Assembly (NCBI GenBank): GCA_010645155.1
Contig: CM021317.1
Span: 2,186,954 to 2,250,953, forward strand
Length of the DNA: 64,000 bases
Direction of reading: 5' to 3'
Origin: Tigriopus japonicus
Taxonomy: Eukaryota; Arthropoda; Copepoda; Harpacticoida; Harpacticidae
Each line of letters begins with the position of its first letter. The stretch's first letter is position 1. Made by a program: the position numbers and the translations under genes. Under the pieces are notes generated by a model. The model saw only the letters and a list, made by a program, of their open reading frames with translations, searched no databases and had not been told where the DNA came from. Shown here in pieces: positions 1 through 13,320 of this stretch.

Positions 1-571
1 ATGCACTTGAAAAGAGACAAAATTCAGCATTTCTCAAGCAAATATGCCTAACTTGTAACATAATTTCCTATTTGATGTAGATAAACTATCATTACATTGC
101 TAGAACAAGTCAATGCAACATATTTTGCACAATTTCTTGAATTATGCCAAGTTTTGTCTCTTTGCAAGTGCATGCACAGTGCGAGTTGGTCGTCACACTT
201 GTCGACGCTCTCGCTCCATGAAAAGGCACAACAAAGCCACACTTCAATTGCCTTATGGACAGTGCAAGGTTGCCTTATTATTTCTAAACAATTCTAATGT
301 TATAATATGGCTTCGAATAAAGCTACTAATTTTTGGCCTGAAAATGCACATATTAAGATAGTGATAACTTTTATTGAAAGTTATAAATTCAATTTGAAGA
401 CAGTTGCTAAAAGATGGCATTTCCCATCCTAAAATGTCAAATTTGACCCAATACTTTAAAATTTAGAATTTCCCAACGTCGGACATTTGATAGATTTAAA
501 TTTCAAAGTGAATTTTGCATGCAAGTATTTTTTTAGTCAGTTGCTTTTGGTTTCGGTTTCGGTAAAGGATT

Positions 572-902
572 GAACCGAGAAAAATATCAGCGGAGACCTT
601 TGCCAGACCCATCTTGCGTTGATTTTCAACATGCTTGCCACGAAATAATCTTTGATGCCACTTTTTGACCACATGTCAAGTCTGTTTCTTCGATGGCTAT
701 CCTTTTTTCGAAAAGGCTCTTTTCTCAAAAATGGGTGCCATTTAAGCTAAATGATGCCTCTCAAAAGAAGATAATCGTCAAGGAAAAGGACATAAAATTT
801 TGCCAAAACTAACATAGTATATCTCGCCTTGGCAACCATTCTGAAAATCAACGTAAGATGGGTCTGGCGACGCAAGGTCTTTGCTGATGTTTTTCTCGGT
901 TC
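572..902. repeat. Imperfect long inverted repeat (fold-back) in chitinase intron 3
   Basis: Arms of about 70 bases, 572-641 and 831-902, are reverse complements with scattered mismatches; both contain GAACCGAGAAAAA, then CCAGACCCATCTT and CGTTGATTTTCA. The roughly 190-base middle is also weakly self-complementary, so the whole stretch could fold as one hairpin. It lies in the intron after the last visible chitinase exon. A non-autonomous fold-back transposon is the likely origin (inference); no target-site duplication was established. A TGACGTCA palindrome (913-920) lies just outside. Confidence 0.7.
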
Positions 903-987
903 ACAAAGACTATGACGTCATCAAAAGTCTTCGTTTAGCGCCTAGTAAAATGAATCTTTTAAAACAAAGGGATTTGAACTTAATTAC

Positions 988-3432
988 CATCCGTGGTAAT
1001 CGTAAGTCATAACGTTGAAGAAGTCCAAGGTTTCGGCCATAACGGGGACATCGTAGGCCAAATCAATGGTATTCTTTCCGGCAGACACGGCGGCAGTAAT
1101 CATCAAGTTGTGCTCGTCAAAGGCAGCCCTCATCTCTCGAATGAGAGCCGAAAAATTGTCCTTGTCCACAACTGGATCTCCAGGGCTGTCCTCACGACCA
1201 CCTAAAAGTTTTTTTTAAATAATTACCAAGGGTAGACAAATTATGCAAATAAACCTTGATGCATTTTGTGATTAGAGGACTAAACATTTCGCCAATAAAT
1301 TTGAGAACGGCAAAATTTAGTCACTAGCTGGAGTTTAACATGCTTGTTTTCCTACTCCAAGACTTATAATATTTTCAGGGATCAAACGTTGATAAAATGG
1401 GCTATGGGGGAAAATCAGCCGTGGCATTTTCCCCCAACCTGTTTTGATATACATGTGTGATTGTTTCAAGTTGAAACACAATTCATTGTCATTGAAATAT
1501 AATTTTTCACAGGCTCGTGAAATATTTGGCCAATACTGAATTTTAAAGCCATAAGCTCGAAAACAATGGAAATAAAATCATTGGTTGATAACACCCCAAA
1601 CTTCTACAAACTTTTTCAAATAAGGATTAAAAGAGAACGTAAAAGATACGGAAAGGCACCAATGAAATTTCTGCAACCTCTGATTCCTTACCAGGATATT
1701 CCCAATCCATGTCGAGACCATCAAAGTTATGGTCCAAGAGCATTTGCACACAACTCTGGATGAAAGCTTGACGACGCTCAGGCGTTTTGGCCATCTCTGA
1801 GTATTTACTGGCCCCTTCGTTCCATCCTCCAATAGCCAAGAGGGTCTTCAAGTTCGGGTTGATCAATTTCAAGTTGGTGAATCGATCATAGGCTCCCTTG
1901 CCCCAATTGTCATAGAAGTCATTGTAGGGATCCAAAGACATAATGGTGTATTCAGAGGGATGCAAGCCCGCAAAGCCGAAAACCACGTGGGTGCACATGA
2001 ATGGATCGATGTCCTCCACATCGAACTTTCCGTAACTAAAACGATGTTTCCTCTTTATTTAGGCACTTGGTAAATTTGCGTTCAATTTTCCCCCATTAAT
2101 AAATTCAAAGAAGAGCTACCATTTTGATCGTTAGATGGCGATCTAGTGTGTTCGGTCGGCAATGTATTGATTTTGAATAAAACTACCTGCATGAGAAAAG
2201 GATTTATACTATTAAAAGATGTTAATAAAACATTTCAATAAGTAGAGGTATATTTAGGGATAAAACTTGATTGAGTTTTTGACCTTTTTAAGCCTTAACT
2301 TTTGCCCAATTCTGTGATGGATCGTATTTTGGCACTCCAAAAGCACGTTAAAGTTATTGGGATTCAAACGAGATATGAAAGTTTTAGAATCGTTCAATGT
2401 GGCCATCATATATTTTCTGAGGATCTGATATTAGGCCTTAGTAAACGAATTCGACTCAAGACTGATAATTTTCGGACTAAAAATTTAATTCCAAACTTTT
2501 AAGAATGTAATTTTTGACAAGACAACAATAACAAATACTTTCTTTTGACTGAATGTGACTCGTAATTCTCTCCATCAAACGTGCTTAATTTATATATTTT
2601 TTGACTACAAAACAATCTATCGTGGAAATTGTTTGTTTAGTGAGATATTATGTAATATTATAAAAAACCGTAACGCAATTCGTCATGTTTCGTCTATCCT
2701 TTTTTGTAGTATCGAGTAAATATGGGGGCAAAAATATGCAAAAAAATGACTTGATTTGGAAAAAACTTGCTCAAAAACATCTTATGGTGAAACTTAATCA
2801 TATAAAGGGCAATAAAACGGAAAATTACAAAAGATAGCAGGAAAAAATGGTTTTGCCTTTTCAAAGTAACAATGGCATTTTCTAAATTAACTACAACAAA
2901 TAACCCTTAAAAACAATCTAAAATTGCATCAAGAATCAAATAAAATTTGGCCTACCAACAAATCAGAGAAGGCAAAAGAGATCAACTCTGATTTTTGGTT
3001 TAGGGGTTTTGTTTGAGGATGCATGCATGCTATAAGCATACTTTATCAATTGACTTTCATCATTTTTGGGCCTTTTTAATGCTCTCAGGCTTCTAAAATG
3101 ACGCTCTATCAATGTTAGTTTGTTTCTACGTAGTATGTATCATACCAAAATATGAACGAAAGAATATTTCCACAATCTTAAAATACGCTTGAAATTGATG
3201 TATGGAAGTACGCTTTTGAAGCGTGCTTTGACGCTGACAAAACATACGAGCTGTTATGGCATGTAGTGCATGTTAATGCCAATCACTGAATGCAACTGTA
3301 CCTCCATCTGTAAACGGACCAAGCTCCAAAATAGCACAACACTGGTTTGGGAGTCTCTTGTGAGGTCACTCCAGAGGTGGACCAAACTGCAATCAACCCA
3401 AGGGTTAAAATGCTCAACAAACTGACCCTCAT
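988..3432 (-). CDS. Secreted GH18 chitinase, N-terminal 229 residues (gene continues beyond left edge)
   Basis: Glycoside hydrolase family 18 chitinase, expected to cleave beta-1,4 bonds of chitin outside the cell (cuticle turnover or digestion). Exons on the minus strand: 3432-3302, 2035-1692, 1201-988, with GT-AG introns and matching phases. Residues 1 to about 23 (MRVSLLSILTLGLIAVW...) form a signal peptide. CYFGAWSVYRW (33-43) is the first strand of the TIM barrel; LAIGGW (110-115) is the conserved substrate-side motif; DGLDMDWE (149-156) matches the GH18 DxxDxDxE signature, with Glu156 as the catalytic acid, so this is not an inactive IDGF-like paralogue. MTYDYHG (223-229) is the next conserved strand. 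Exon 3 ends two bases into a codon at a GTAATT donor; no continuation is visible in bases 1-987, so the rest of the barrel and any chitin-binding domain lie outside the window. The start was chosen because it opens the only signal peptide in frame with the next exon. Confidence 0.93.
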
Positions 3433-6400
3433 CTTTCAACGTCTCGAGAGCAGCAATTGATTCGAATCCATTTTAGCCACATTGTTAAAAGGCCTTTTAA
3501 AGATCTGTTTGGATTAGCACATGAGATTAGATAACATCGGACTGAGGCCATGTTATGTCACTTCAAAGTTTAGCAATAACATCAAGGATTATAACTATGC
3601 ACTAGAACATTCGGCTGGCAATGCCAATTGATAGTATGCTCTCAACAACATTTTTTGGAAGGGAAAACGTCAAAATGTTCCTTGAAGAAAACTTTGGAAT
3701 ACCTGTTGCCAATTTTTTTCTCAGGATGTTTGCCTAATTCAAAACAGTGCGTAGATGATTGATCTATTTGACATCAAAAGACGTCAAGAGTCGATCATCA
3801 CCCTTGGAATTCCCAACCCACTCTCGTCAATAGCGTGAGGGTATTTTTAAACAAAAAAAATGTGAGGCTTATTTTTAGAATGTTCTTTCGCATGCAAACG
3901 CAAGTGAAGGTAAAATAAACATATGATCATTCCGTTAGTTGGTTCTGAATGCAACAATGGTACACGAACGGGTAAATGGCACTTGGACTCATTCCAGAAT
4001 GCCATCAAAGGTTAGTCTTTTGACCCCGAAGTCTAAGGGTAAGCGATCTTTGATAAAACCTGAAAGCGTTTGGAAGCACAGGATCTAATTGTGGCGAATA
4101 CTCAACTTATGAAAACGCGAGGAAATACATGAGTGGGCCAAATTGAGTTTTCATGAGAAGAGACCCATTCTTGCATTGCTCTGACGTGTTTTCTAAAACA
4201 TGTTTTATGTGTTTATCACTTAAATTTGAAGTTGCATATGTTTTTCAAACGGCCAATTTGTAGTGTTCACGTCATCATTGTCATTTTCTCAAAAAGTCTT
4301 CAATGGCTTAAAAAACATGAAAGGATACTTTAAAAATTTTGGTTGTGTTCGGCACTTTTTTATTTTTGAGCTGTAAACCATCTTTTAGCGCAAAATAAGG
4401 GCTATTTTTTATCTATTATTTATTTGACCAGTGGATGAAATGGTCAAAGGTTTTGTTCACGTGAAATTGAAACCCTAAAGGTTTGAATACCAACAAAAAA
4501 TTATATAAATAATTTTGTATTTGGAAGATCTTTTTTCCAAATAATTTTTTTCTATGTTCTAAAACAAACATCAAAGCATACCAAGTTGGTTTCATACTTG
4601 ATTTGACAGTCTTACCTTCCAAGGACATTGTGTGTGCAAAAAGTTTTTAACTAAGAAAAATAACGTCCCTCTTCTGTAAGGTTATGCCAACCCATTTTAA
4701 TTAACCTATTCCTTTGGGCTCAAATGTTGACCATGTAAAACAACTTGAGCAGCACTGAATGTGGATTGACCTCATGCTGTGTCTTGAATTTGCTTTCTCC
4801 TTACTTTCATGGATGCCTTGGCTAAAAATGAATTACGTGAAGAGGACTGTAGAAGAATACAAAAGCTTTTGGGTATGATTTTTAAGCTACAAGTATCTAT
4901 TCCTAAAACAATATTAGGTCTCAACCTATATTATTAATCTCACTTGAGTGCCATAATATTTGGTTTCTTGTAGGTTTCATCAAAAGAGGATTGTAAGCAC
5001 ATCTCCATCCAATTCCATGGCTTCGGCTTGAGCTACTTTAAAAAAGCGGCCATAACAAAATAAAGCTGTTTTTATGAACAAAAAGCTCCTTGTTGATACT
5101 TCCAAGGAATGTTGAACACTAACAAAAAAAAGAGTTGATTTCCAGAGCTTTGATTCAAGGGTCGTAGTTTTCCGCCAAGTTGCACAAACCTTAGGTCCAA
5201 CTATTGCAAGAAATCCTCTTAGATTGTCGGTTTAGGATTCCGTGGGTCAAATGTCTCAGAGTATTATTCGAAGGGGCTCTGAGTGTGTGATGGACGGGCA
5301 AAAATTGAACCTTGTAGCCATTGCAATGCGGGGAGCGTCTTCTATCGTCCACGTAGAGCTTGTGTGTGGATAGATATATGTGTTGTTGAGCTTCCAACTT
5401 CCTCGAAGCACTCACACCGTTGGTATTCAAATTTCAAGGTTGGTCATTTTTTCTATCCACTTGGTCATCCTGGGTCACTCATTGCATTTAAGAAAAGATC
5501 GACGCCCGCTCAAATTCTCGTGGAACCACGTTCTCCGTGAAACCGTGTCTAGAAACTCTGATCAAAACCTTGGGATCAGATTTCGTTGGGCCGAGTTCGC
5601 AAACAAATGTAGAAATGCTAATCAAACAGGAAATTTTGAAATCTGCATTCACCAAGTTCACTGGTTGCAAAAATGGTAGTAATAAGTCTTTCGGCAAATT
5701 GAAATCCACGTACCAATGTCACATCGAACAACTTATTCAGTTTCGGGATTCGAATGAGACGTTCCGGCATTTTACCTTCGGTTTGCTTGTTAGGTTTCTG
5801 AGATAGAGACAAGTGAGAGGGGGTCTTCGAATAAATTGGTGGTGATTAATGATTAATGAAAATTTATGACTAGGGAAGGAAACTCGCAGGCGACTTATTG
5901 TTTAAGACAAGATTCCAGCTGGGCCCGCTAAGGTCAAGAAGATCTTGGTTGATGTTGTTAAAATCCCTGCGAATAAGGCCTTATGCCTTGAGATGATTTA
6001 AGGTGCATCACGAAATGATCGAGCACACCGAATACAGTATTGACACGGAGAAAAACGAACAGAATCACTCTAGTGGCCAAACTATGAACTTTAGTTTGAA
6101 AACAAAGAGTAATGCAAGAAAAAAGTTAAAGGAATGTTTGAGACATTAGTCAATCCTTAACCATGGTGACCCTGAGGCCCCTTCATTTTCTTCTTTTGTA
6201 ACTTTTGCTGTTATGACCTCTAAAAATAAAAAATAATCATGGCTGGACCATGAAGACCATTGCACTCGGAAAGACGCAAATTTACTATCAAAATAGATAC
6301 AGCCATATGCCATAATCAAATATCATACATAAGTGTGACCTGAGACAAATTTAGGGATGTTTGGATGCTACAGCTTCCTTCATGTGCATTAAAAAATCCT

Positions 6401-7404
6401 TATCTTTCTTGTCAGAATTAAGAACTTAGAAATTAGATTTGAGATGGCGCAACGTGCACTATGTGAAACAATCTATGCATTTTGAGATTTTTTTCTGTCG
6501 AAAAGAACGCTTATGATCAATAACAGGATAATGTTACTGGAAATTAATGAAACCAAAGGTTATAACATCCAACCCATCTCCGTGTTGCACCACCAAAAAT
6601 GGCCAACCATTTATGTAATTATAGGGTAAATGGTATTGCCTTTTTTGTAGATATAAAAACTGACCCCTCAAAATGGGCCGAGAGGTTTGAAACCTCAGAT
6701 GTTCAATGAGCACTATTGGCAGTCAGGGTTAAATTGTTACTTTATGGGTAGTTAAATTGGACAAGGGGCACGGAGAGGATGTTCCTTATTGGCACCTACG
6801 AGTTCTGAAGATGTACCCTGTCAAAATTTGTCTTTCCCTAGTTCTTGAAATGTCGCTCATATGATCTTATTTATGTCACTCTTCCAAGGATTTATTGTGG
6901 TTGTGAGGGCGGCTAATTGTTCGGAAGAGCGACAACAAGGAACTCAAAACGCGTTTAACTCTCAAACGAGACACGATGACGTCGTTGTTGTAAGTCTATT
7001 GTCAAAACACGCCCAAGAAATCCGCATCACACGACCCATGTCCACCACCTCCGTTATCTTCTTTGAACTTCATTGTATTGAATTTGAGGAAAAAAATGAA
7101 ACATCGTCATTCCCATCATCGAAAGGAATAACGCGTAAATATTGAAGGAAGTGCCATTAGTTTAATGTTGATGTAGAGAAATGTGAACAGTTAAAAACTT
7201 CGAAATATATGAAATCTGGCTGAGACTGGAAAAAAAATAATCCCAACGTCCACAATCAAATTTTACAATAAGCTTTATTGTGACATTTTTTTCTCATGGA
7301 TACAAATGTCATGTCATAGTACAAAGGGCCCATTCTTGGTTTAGCGAGCAAATTCAAAGCGATATTTGAGATACTCAATAGCAGGCTTGTGTCAATCATT
7401 TAAA

Positions 7405-8165
7405 AAAAAATAGTAATTAGTAGTATCTGTAATTAATTACAATTGCAATTTCTCTGGTCTCAAAAATAATAAAATACAATTACTTTTTGAAGAAATGTAA
7501 TTGACTGCAATTGCAATTACTTTCAAAAGGTAATTTTCAATTTTCATGTTTTTTCATTAAAAATCAAAAATTCAATTACGCCATTTTTAAACCCAAGTGG
7601 AACTATTTTCTTTTTAGTGCAAAATATTTTAAGAGCATCAAGCACTTGTGATCTTTGGTCAATTGGCATGCTAAAAAATATTGGAAAAACGGGGAAAATT
7701 TACGAAATGTTCAATCCCAGAACTTCTTACATAGGTGAAAATGTAATTGAAATTTGTAATTGAAAAATGTCAATTATATTTGGTTCAAACATAATTGATT
7801 ACAATAACAATTAATTTGATCTCAAATGCAATTGATTTTAATTAAAATTACTTTGATCTCAAATGTAATTAATTACAATTCTAATCACTTGGAAACGTAT
7901 TGATTACAATCACAATTACTTGGTAATTCAATTTCAATAAAGAAATTCTAATTTCAATTACAATTACATCAAAGGTCTGGTCAAAAGGGTTGTTTTTGGG
8001 GTTCCTAATCATTGTAGACTCGACTCTTAACAGAATAAATTGGTTTCTAAAAGAGACGAAAATATTCTCACACGAACATGTATTCCTATTTTTGGGATAC
8101 ATTGCCTAATTGTTATGGTTCAGCACAATCATTACTAAAAAAATATCAATGTAATTGTTACAGAA
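7405..8165. repeat. Degenerate AATTAC/GTAATT tract
   Basis: Over roughly 750 bases, variants of GTAATTGAAATTAC, AATTACAATTG and TTAATTACAATT recur on both strands, densest at 7415-7560 and 7740-7970, with a last copy near 8150. Because the unit is close to its own reverse complement, the tract is rich in small palindromes. It looks like a decayed transposon with many internal repeats or an expanded AT-rich satellite; clear ends or a target-site duplication were not found. Confidence 0.65.
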
Positions 8166-8374
8166 CATCGAATTCTAAGAACGAATCAATCTTTAGCACT
8201 TTGCCATACAAAGGGATAATATGGTTATTTTTATATGACAACGAAGAGAGGAAGTAAATTTTGCTTCTAATGTCAGGCTCTCATCATTTGGAGAGTAAAC
8301 GTAAAAAATCCCTAAAAAATCCCTTAAATTTGCTAAGTTTGAATGACATCAACTGTTAGTTGTTTTCTATTGTT

Positions 8375-8545
8375 CAATTTCAGACCAATAACAAGAAGAG
8401 CGGGAAGTTCGAATATATGGCTACAGAATGAAACGAAAAAGAAACGCCAAACATCTCTAAACTTTGCATAAAAGGCAAAAGAACATACTACATGAACACC
8501 AGTTTGCACTCCATGTCTCAAACAACGAGAGTCTAAATTCAAAAT
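8375..8545 (+). repeat. Dispersed repeat, copy 1
   Basis: Aligns by eye with 13321-13590 in the same orientation. Shared stretches include CAATTTCAGACCAA, a block around AAAAAGAAACGCC, and AACATCT followed by a GCATAAAAG block. Similarity is patchy over about 170 bases with indels, highest at 8417-8500. The family is unknown to me; two copies in one window suggest an interspersed repeat. Confidence 0.6.
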
Positions 8546-11500
8546 ATTTCAAATAATTCAAAAACCCTTGTTGGTCTTCTTGAGACTTCTGAGAAAAAGC
8601 GAATAGAAAAGCTAGATTTCAGCATAGGAGTCACTGAAGCACTAATCGCAACGACATGTGAACGTTTGAAAGCAAATATTTTGATGTTGATCTTCGATTT
8701 TATTCCCCCCCATACATTTTTATATAAAAAATCTTCAACCTAAAATGCGTTATGTTGCACAGGTTGTCAAGACTCCGATAAAACATTTTATTGACTTCAA
8801 CAAGGATTACTTTTTGCTGATAAGTAAGAATTAAATCTAAGCTCTTTATAAACAACATGAAATACCAGATACCTGGAAACATAAGAACAGACCGTTGGAT
8901 ATTCCATATTTTATTAAAAAGATAGTGTGGTCAAAGCAAAAGTTAGGAGAGAATGGAAAGAGGAGCTTCCATTTTGATGTGGTTAGACTCCCAAAATGTA
9001 TTTAGCTCAAAAAAGATTCGGGAATACGTTAACAAAGTCTTCTAAGAGCTTAACTTTCGATTACCTTGCGAACAGGGTGGGTTGGCCCAATCCGTCCTTA
9101 TTGAAGAGAGCGATTCAAGAACGGATTAATGGACGGATTTATTGATTTTCTAAGAATTATTCCATTCTGCAACCTAGATATTTTCCTCATGTTTTCAGTG
9201 CTCTGTTTGTTTATTTCATCCTCATGAAAAAAGTCATGAAAAAACTTTATCACATAACTTTGTCAAATTTTAAAGAAACAAGTTGAAAATTCATTAATCT
9301 ATAATCCATTTGTAGAAAAAAACGTTACCAATCGTTCATGGATTTGTGGATTTGGTAGAACAACCCTGCTTACCGCAGAAAACATTATGCCTCTTTTTAA
9401 GGTTCAGAGAATTTTTGACAAAACCAATGAAAATCAAAACACTAATTGACAAAAAAGAACAATTGTTTTTTTATGTACTTGAACCCAGAATAGCACAAAA
9501 AACGTCGTCAACGAAAAGAGGGTAGCACATAACTTGTACACATGACTAGGATGACTAAATCTTGGTGGCTCCCTCCTTATAAAATTGTAGTAAACTCTTG
9601 CAACTATTTTTATTATTCGTAACAAAGATATCCTCAGTTATTAGAAAAAAAAACCATTTTTATATCTTTTTTGTAACGCAAAATGACCTCCAAAATCCAA
9701 AACACGATGAGTCAAACACCTATCTTCAAGGTGCATCTTTCGTTTGAATCACTAGATGGCGTAGCAAATCAAAAGCAGATTAGCTTTCAACTGAAGCCAT
9801 TTCCTTCAGAAAACAACATTTGGCGTTGAAGAACCCATAAATAAAGCTCTATCGATATCTCAAAGGCAATGGTAAACCCTTTTTTTCCTTGCCCAAGGTT
9901 TAATTAGTTGGTGGCTCCCTTTCCTTTCGTTGTCAAGTGGGCCAAGTTGAAAAAATGTTTGACCCCACGGCAGACACTCCAGGCCCTGACTAAACGTGTC
10001 AATTGATTTGCATGACCTACGTTGATATCAGTTCGTGCTGACTGAACTGTACGTAGACAATGACGCCTTGCTTACCCACAAGTCCACACCCATGTGCTTT
10101 GAGCACGGAAGTTCAGGGACTCGCACTCACTCACTCACTCAATCTGGCAGAGACGATGGATGCAAGAGGGCACCGAGATGAGTGTTCGCTCCTAGTCATG
10201 AGCACCATCATCATCTTCATCAGCATCAGCACTACCCTCTTCTTCACTTGGAGCATCCATGGTGTCTTATGCCAAATGATGGTGTTCATGCTTGGCCAAG
10301 CAGTGATGCCAATTTGGTGGTGGATCTTCTTCGTTGGAATTTGTCAGATTGATACCTTTGCAGGGAAACTGTATGATAGAGCTAAAAGTTGGCATTTTTC
10401 CAACAAGGCCAAGCTAAATATGCCTAAAAAAGAGATTGTTTTTCTTTGGTGGTGTCTCAACCCTTTTTATCAAAATACCTTACCATTAGCCATAATTTTG
10501 CGTTTTGTCCAAATTTGCTACTTTGATAAATATTTTTCAAACTTGGATGACTTTTTGACGTGTTGACGGAGGTCAATGAATTATTTAATGGCATAAAGTC
10601 ATTTTCTTACTTGATTCATCATCACTTTAAAAATCTGAAATTAAAATTGGGGTTTAGACTGTTCAAACCTAACCTTGCACTTAACAAGATTAATCAAACA
10701 AAATAATTTTCAGCTCTTGACAGCACAAAACTTCTCGCCTAGTTACATTACAGCTTGACACGAAAGTTGTGTCGTAATCATATTTTGAACCTAAAAAATT
10801 TGGCAATGCAGGGACAGTTTGGCGTACTCAAAAAAAACCAAGTGCCCTTAAAAGTTTCTAAAATATTTTTTAGATCACTTGGTATATAATCTAACGACAA
10901 ATAAGTGAGAAATTATTATTGCTACAACAGCAATTGTTCGGTGTTTTCTCCCCGCATTGTTCTACCAGGTTTTATACCGTTGTAAAAAATGGTGATTAGG
11001 GGATATCAAATTTTTCTCACTTTTTGAGAAAGGTGTGAGAGCACCTCCAATCAAAAAGACTCGAAATATTGCTGTCCGCCATGATTCAAGAGCTCATAGA
11101 ATTTAGACCTTTCATAAACATTTTAGGTAAGAAAGACACCTTAAAAACTGCGGATGAATGGCGAGCTGTCTACCCTCTCTAATTTGGTTGATGGCACCCC
11201 AAATATCATATCTAAGGATAGAGAGACTAGTTGGAGTTAGATTAGATGTTACTTCTTTCAAATCTTTTCTTTCATAATGAAGATATTTTGGTTCAAAATT
11301 ACGGCAAAACTTTCATGTCAGTGCATTTCCTCTGCAAATACATTTGATTTCCGTGACCTCAAAAACGATGTTTCATATAAGAAAAATGCAAATATTGTTG
11401 GACATTACTTATACATGCAAGCTTGAGTTTAAAATGCAATCATAATGCAATCATATAAAGGTAAAGGGCCATCAAAATGGCATCACTGATGTTCAAGTCA

Positions 11501-11784
11501 AAGCATCAAAGCCAATTTTGGCTCGGAGGGCATTTTCTGTCAAGGACAGAGGTCACCGAAGAAAATTGTATTTTTCTCTCAAATCCATGCCTTGAACTTG
11601 AAAGCAAGCCCCCAAAAAGAACCTATCCACTGTACAATCAAAAGACAATGGTAGCATTTCTGACCAATAAAAGCCTTGTTTACGTTACCCACCCCAAAAT
11701 CAAAACAATTTGTTAAGTTACTTTTTCACAGATTAGCCAATCGCATTCACTGACATTTCTTATAAATTTCCCATGATTGGAATT

Positions 11785-12140
11785 CAGAGTGACAGACCGT
11801 TCTGTCGAGGGCGTCGCTGGCGTCGAGCGCAACGCAGACGCTTAAAAACGTGACTTTGGAAGCGCGTTTTAGGGTTGCGCGTCAGAGGATTTGGGGCCAA
11901 ATTCTTGGGGCCCGATCCTCTCTGATCTAAGTACGGTAAAGATGAAGAAGATCTTGGTTACGTGCATGCTCTGAGAGACAACCAACCGCACGGTATCGTC
12001 TTCCCGGCGACATGGTGGGAAACAAGTGGTTTCAACAGGGATCTATCTCAGAAGTACACATCAAAGTCAAGAGCAAGGGAGAAATAGGCGCCTGCTTCCT
12101 CCACAGATGTAAACAGTACTACTACAAAGTAGCTTGAGAT
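11785..12140. other. GC-rich island with short open frames, unidentified
   Basis: The stretch is visibly richer in G+C (about half, against roughly 35-40% around it) and in CpG than its flanks. A hairpin with arms GAGGAT..GGCC and GGCC..ATCCTC lies at about 11887-11922. Short open frames exist, for example one of about 67 codons ending at about 12134 that would encode a product ending CFLHRCKQYYYKVA, but I recognise no family and no splice model closes. It could be a degraded coding sequence, an exon of an unannotated gene, or a regulatory CpG island. Confidence 0.3.
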
Positions 12141-12854
12141 GGAAACTGCATTGTCCGCGAAAAGAGTTATTCTATTTATCATTTCTAATTTTGAAGAGTA
12201 ATTTGATAGAGCAGACTTCTTTAGTATTTAGGTTTGAATTTTAAGGAAATACATTGATTAATTTGTTGAAACGGCTCGCTCTGTACAGGTATAAAAACTT
12301 CCTTCAAGATGCGTTCAGTACAGAGTCAAGGCGAAATACTTTGGAATAATGGTTATGATAAGCAGGGTCGTCCGTATTTAGTGTCCCATGCCTAACAAAG
12401 AACCATTCGAAATACAATAATGGCTAATAGTAATATTGAAGAAATGCCACTTAAAGGAAACATCTTTTGGTATTCTCATTGGAAGGGAAGTCTTGGTTCA
12501 GTTGATTGACTTATTCAAAAAGTAGTATTTTATATCCAATATTGCCTCTCTTACTCAAATTACGCACGCTCTGTTCTGAAAAACCATCCTAAATTTGATT
12601 GCAAATTGCATAACCTAATGGTGATGGATTTGTTTGGATTGTAATAAAAAGTGTTGGGCAAATACATCTAATTTTCCTGTTTTTCAGTTTTAAAGTGCTT
12701 TTGACATCTTGTTTTGTCATTTTACTTCCCCTGGTATCCCTGTTAAGAGCTCTTAAATGCAGGCGCAATAGACTGTCGGAAAAAGCGACCTCAAGTGGCA
12801 AAAATCGCATCATCTGGAGTGCAGATGGGTAAAAATTCCTTTTATAAAAATAAA

Positions 12855-13040
12855 GGAAGCCAGAGTGGCCGCGCGTACTAATGCGTTCTTATAGGAGCCG
12901 AGTGTAAGAGCTTCCCCAGATGGCGTAGGTTCGAATCCTGTTGGGGATCGAATTGAAGCTGTCTGGAGAAAACCTTCAATTTACAGGGAATCGCATTCCT
13001 TGTAGCGGTAGTAAAAAATCCGCAACAAAAAAAAATAAAA
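12855..13040 (+). mobile_element. tRNA-derived SINE, apparently full length
   Basis: The head resembles a class II (Leu/Ser-type, long variable arm) tRNA gene: an A-box-like TGGCCGCGCGT at 12866-12876 and a perfect B box GGTTCGAATCC at 12928-12938. It is followed by a tRNA-unrelated body (12950-13030) with a small hairpin GGAAT-CGC-ATTCC, then an A-rich tail (13026-13040). A second copy of the tail sits at 25631-25697 in reverse orientation, which shows this is a mobile family rather than a functional tRNA; the tRNA part also lacks a clean acceptor stem. A-rich AAAAATAAA flanks both ends and may be a target duplication. Confidence 0.8.
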
Positions 13041-13320
13041 ATATTTTTTTTAACTGCTGTTCACTTTGCTAAGCCTGGATGCCTCTCGTTCATTTCCAAT
13101 GATTTGAAATTGGTGATAGACAGTCAACTGGAAGTTGTTGATTATTGTATGAAGATATAGGTTTAGGTTCTCAGAACATCATGATTTTCACCTCATTTTG
13201 AAGTAATTTCAAGTCGAAAATGTCAACTTCATCGTCAAAATCAGTCACTCTCTCTAATGAGGAGCTTGAGAAAAGGGAAAAAGGAGAAGCAAGAGGCACC
13301 GTTAACAAATTCAGAGTGAT

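Noticed and set aside
6861..7145. Plus-strand frame of 94 codons with a signal-peptide-like start
   Set aside because: Hydrophobic start is short, the rest shows no cysteine pattern or family, and length is within chance for this composition.
10060..10566. Plus-strand open frame of 168 codons with hydrophobic stretches
   Set aside because: Contains simple-sequence CATCATCATCTTCATCAGC-type DNA and CTCACTCACT repeats, has no recognisable family or splice support, and the hydrophobic runs come from T-rich DNA.
12855..12950. Functional tRNA-Leu or tRNA-Ser gene
   Set aside because: The B box is perfect but the acceptor stem does not pair cleanly and the sequence is fused to a SINE body found elsewhere in the window.
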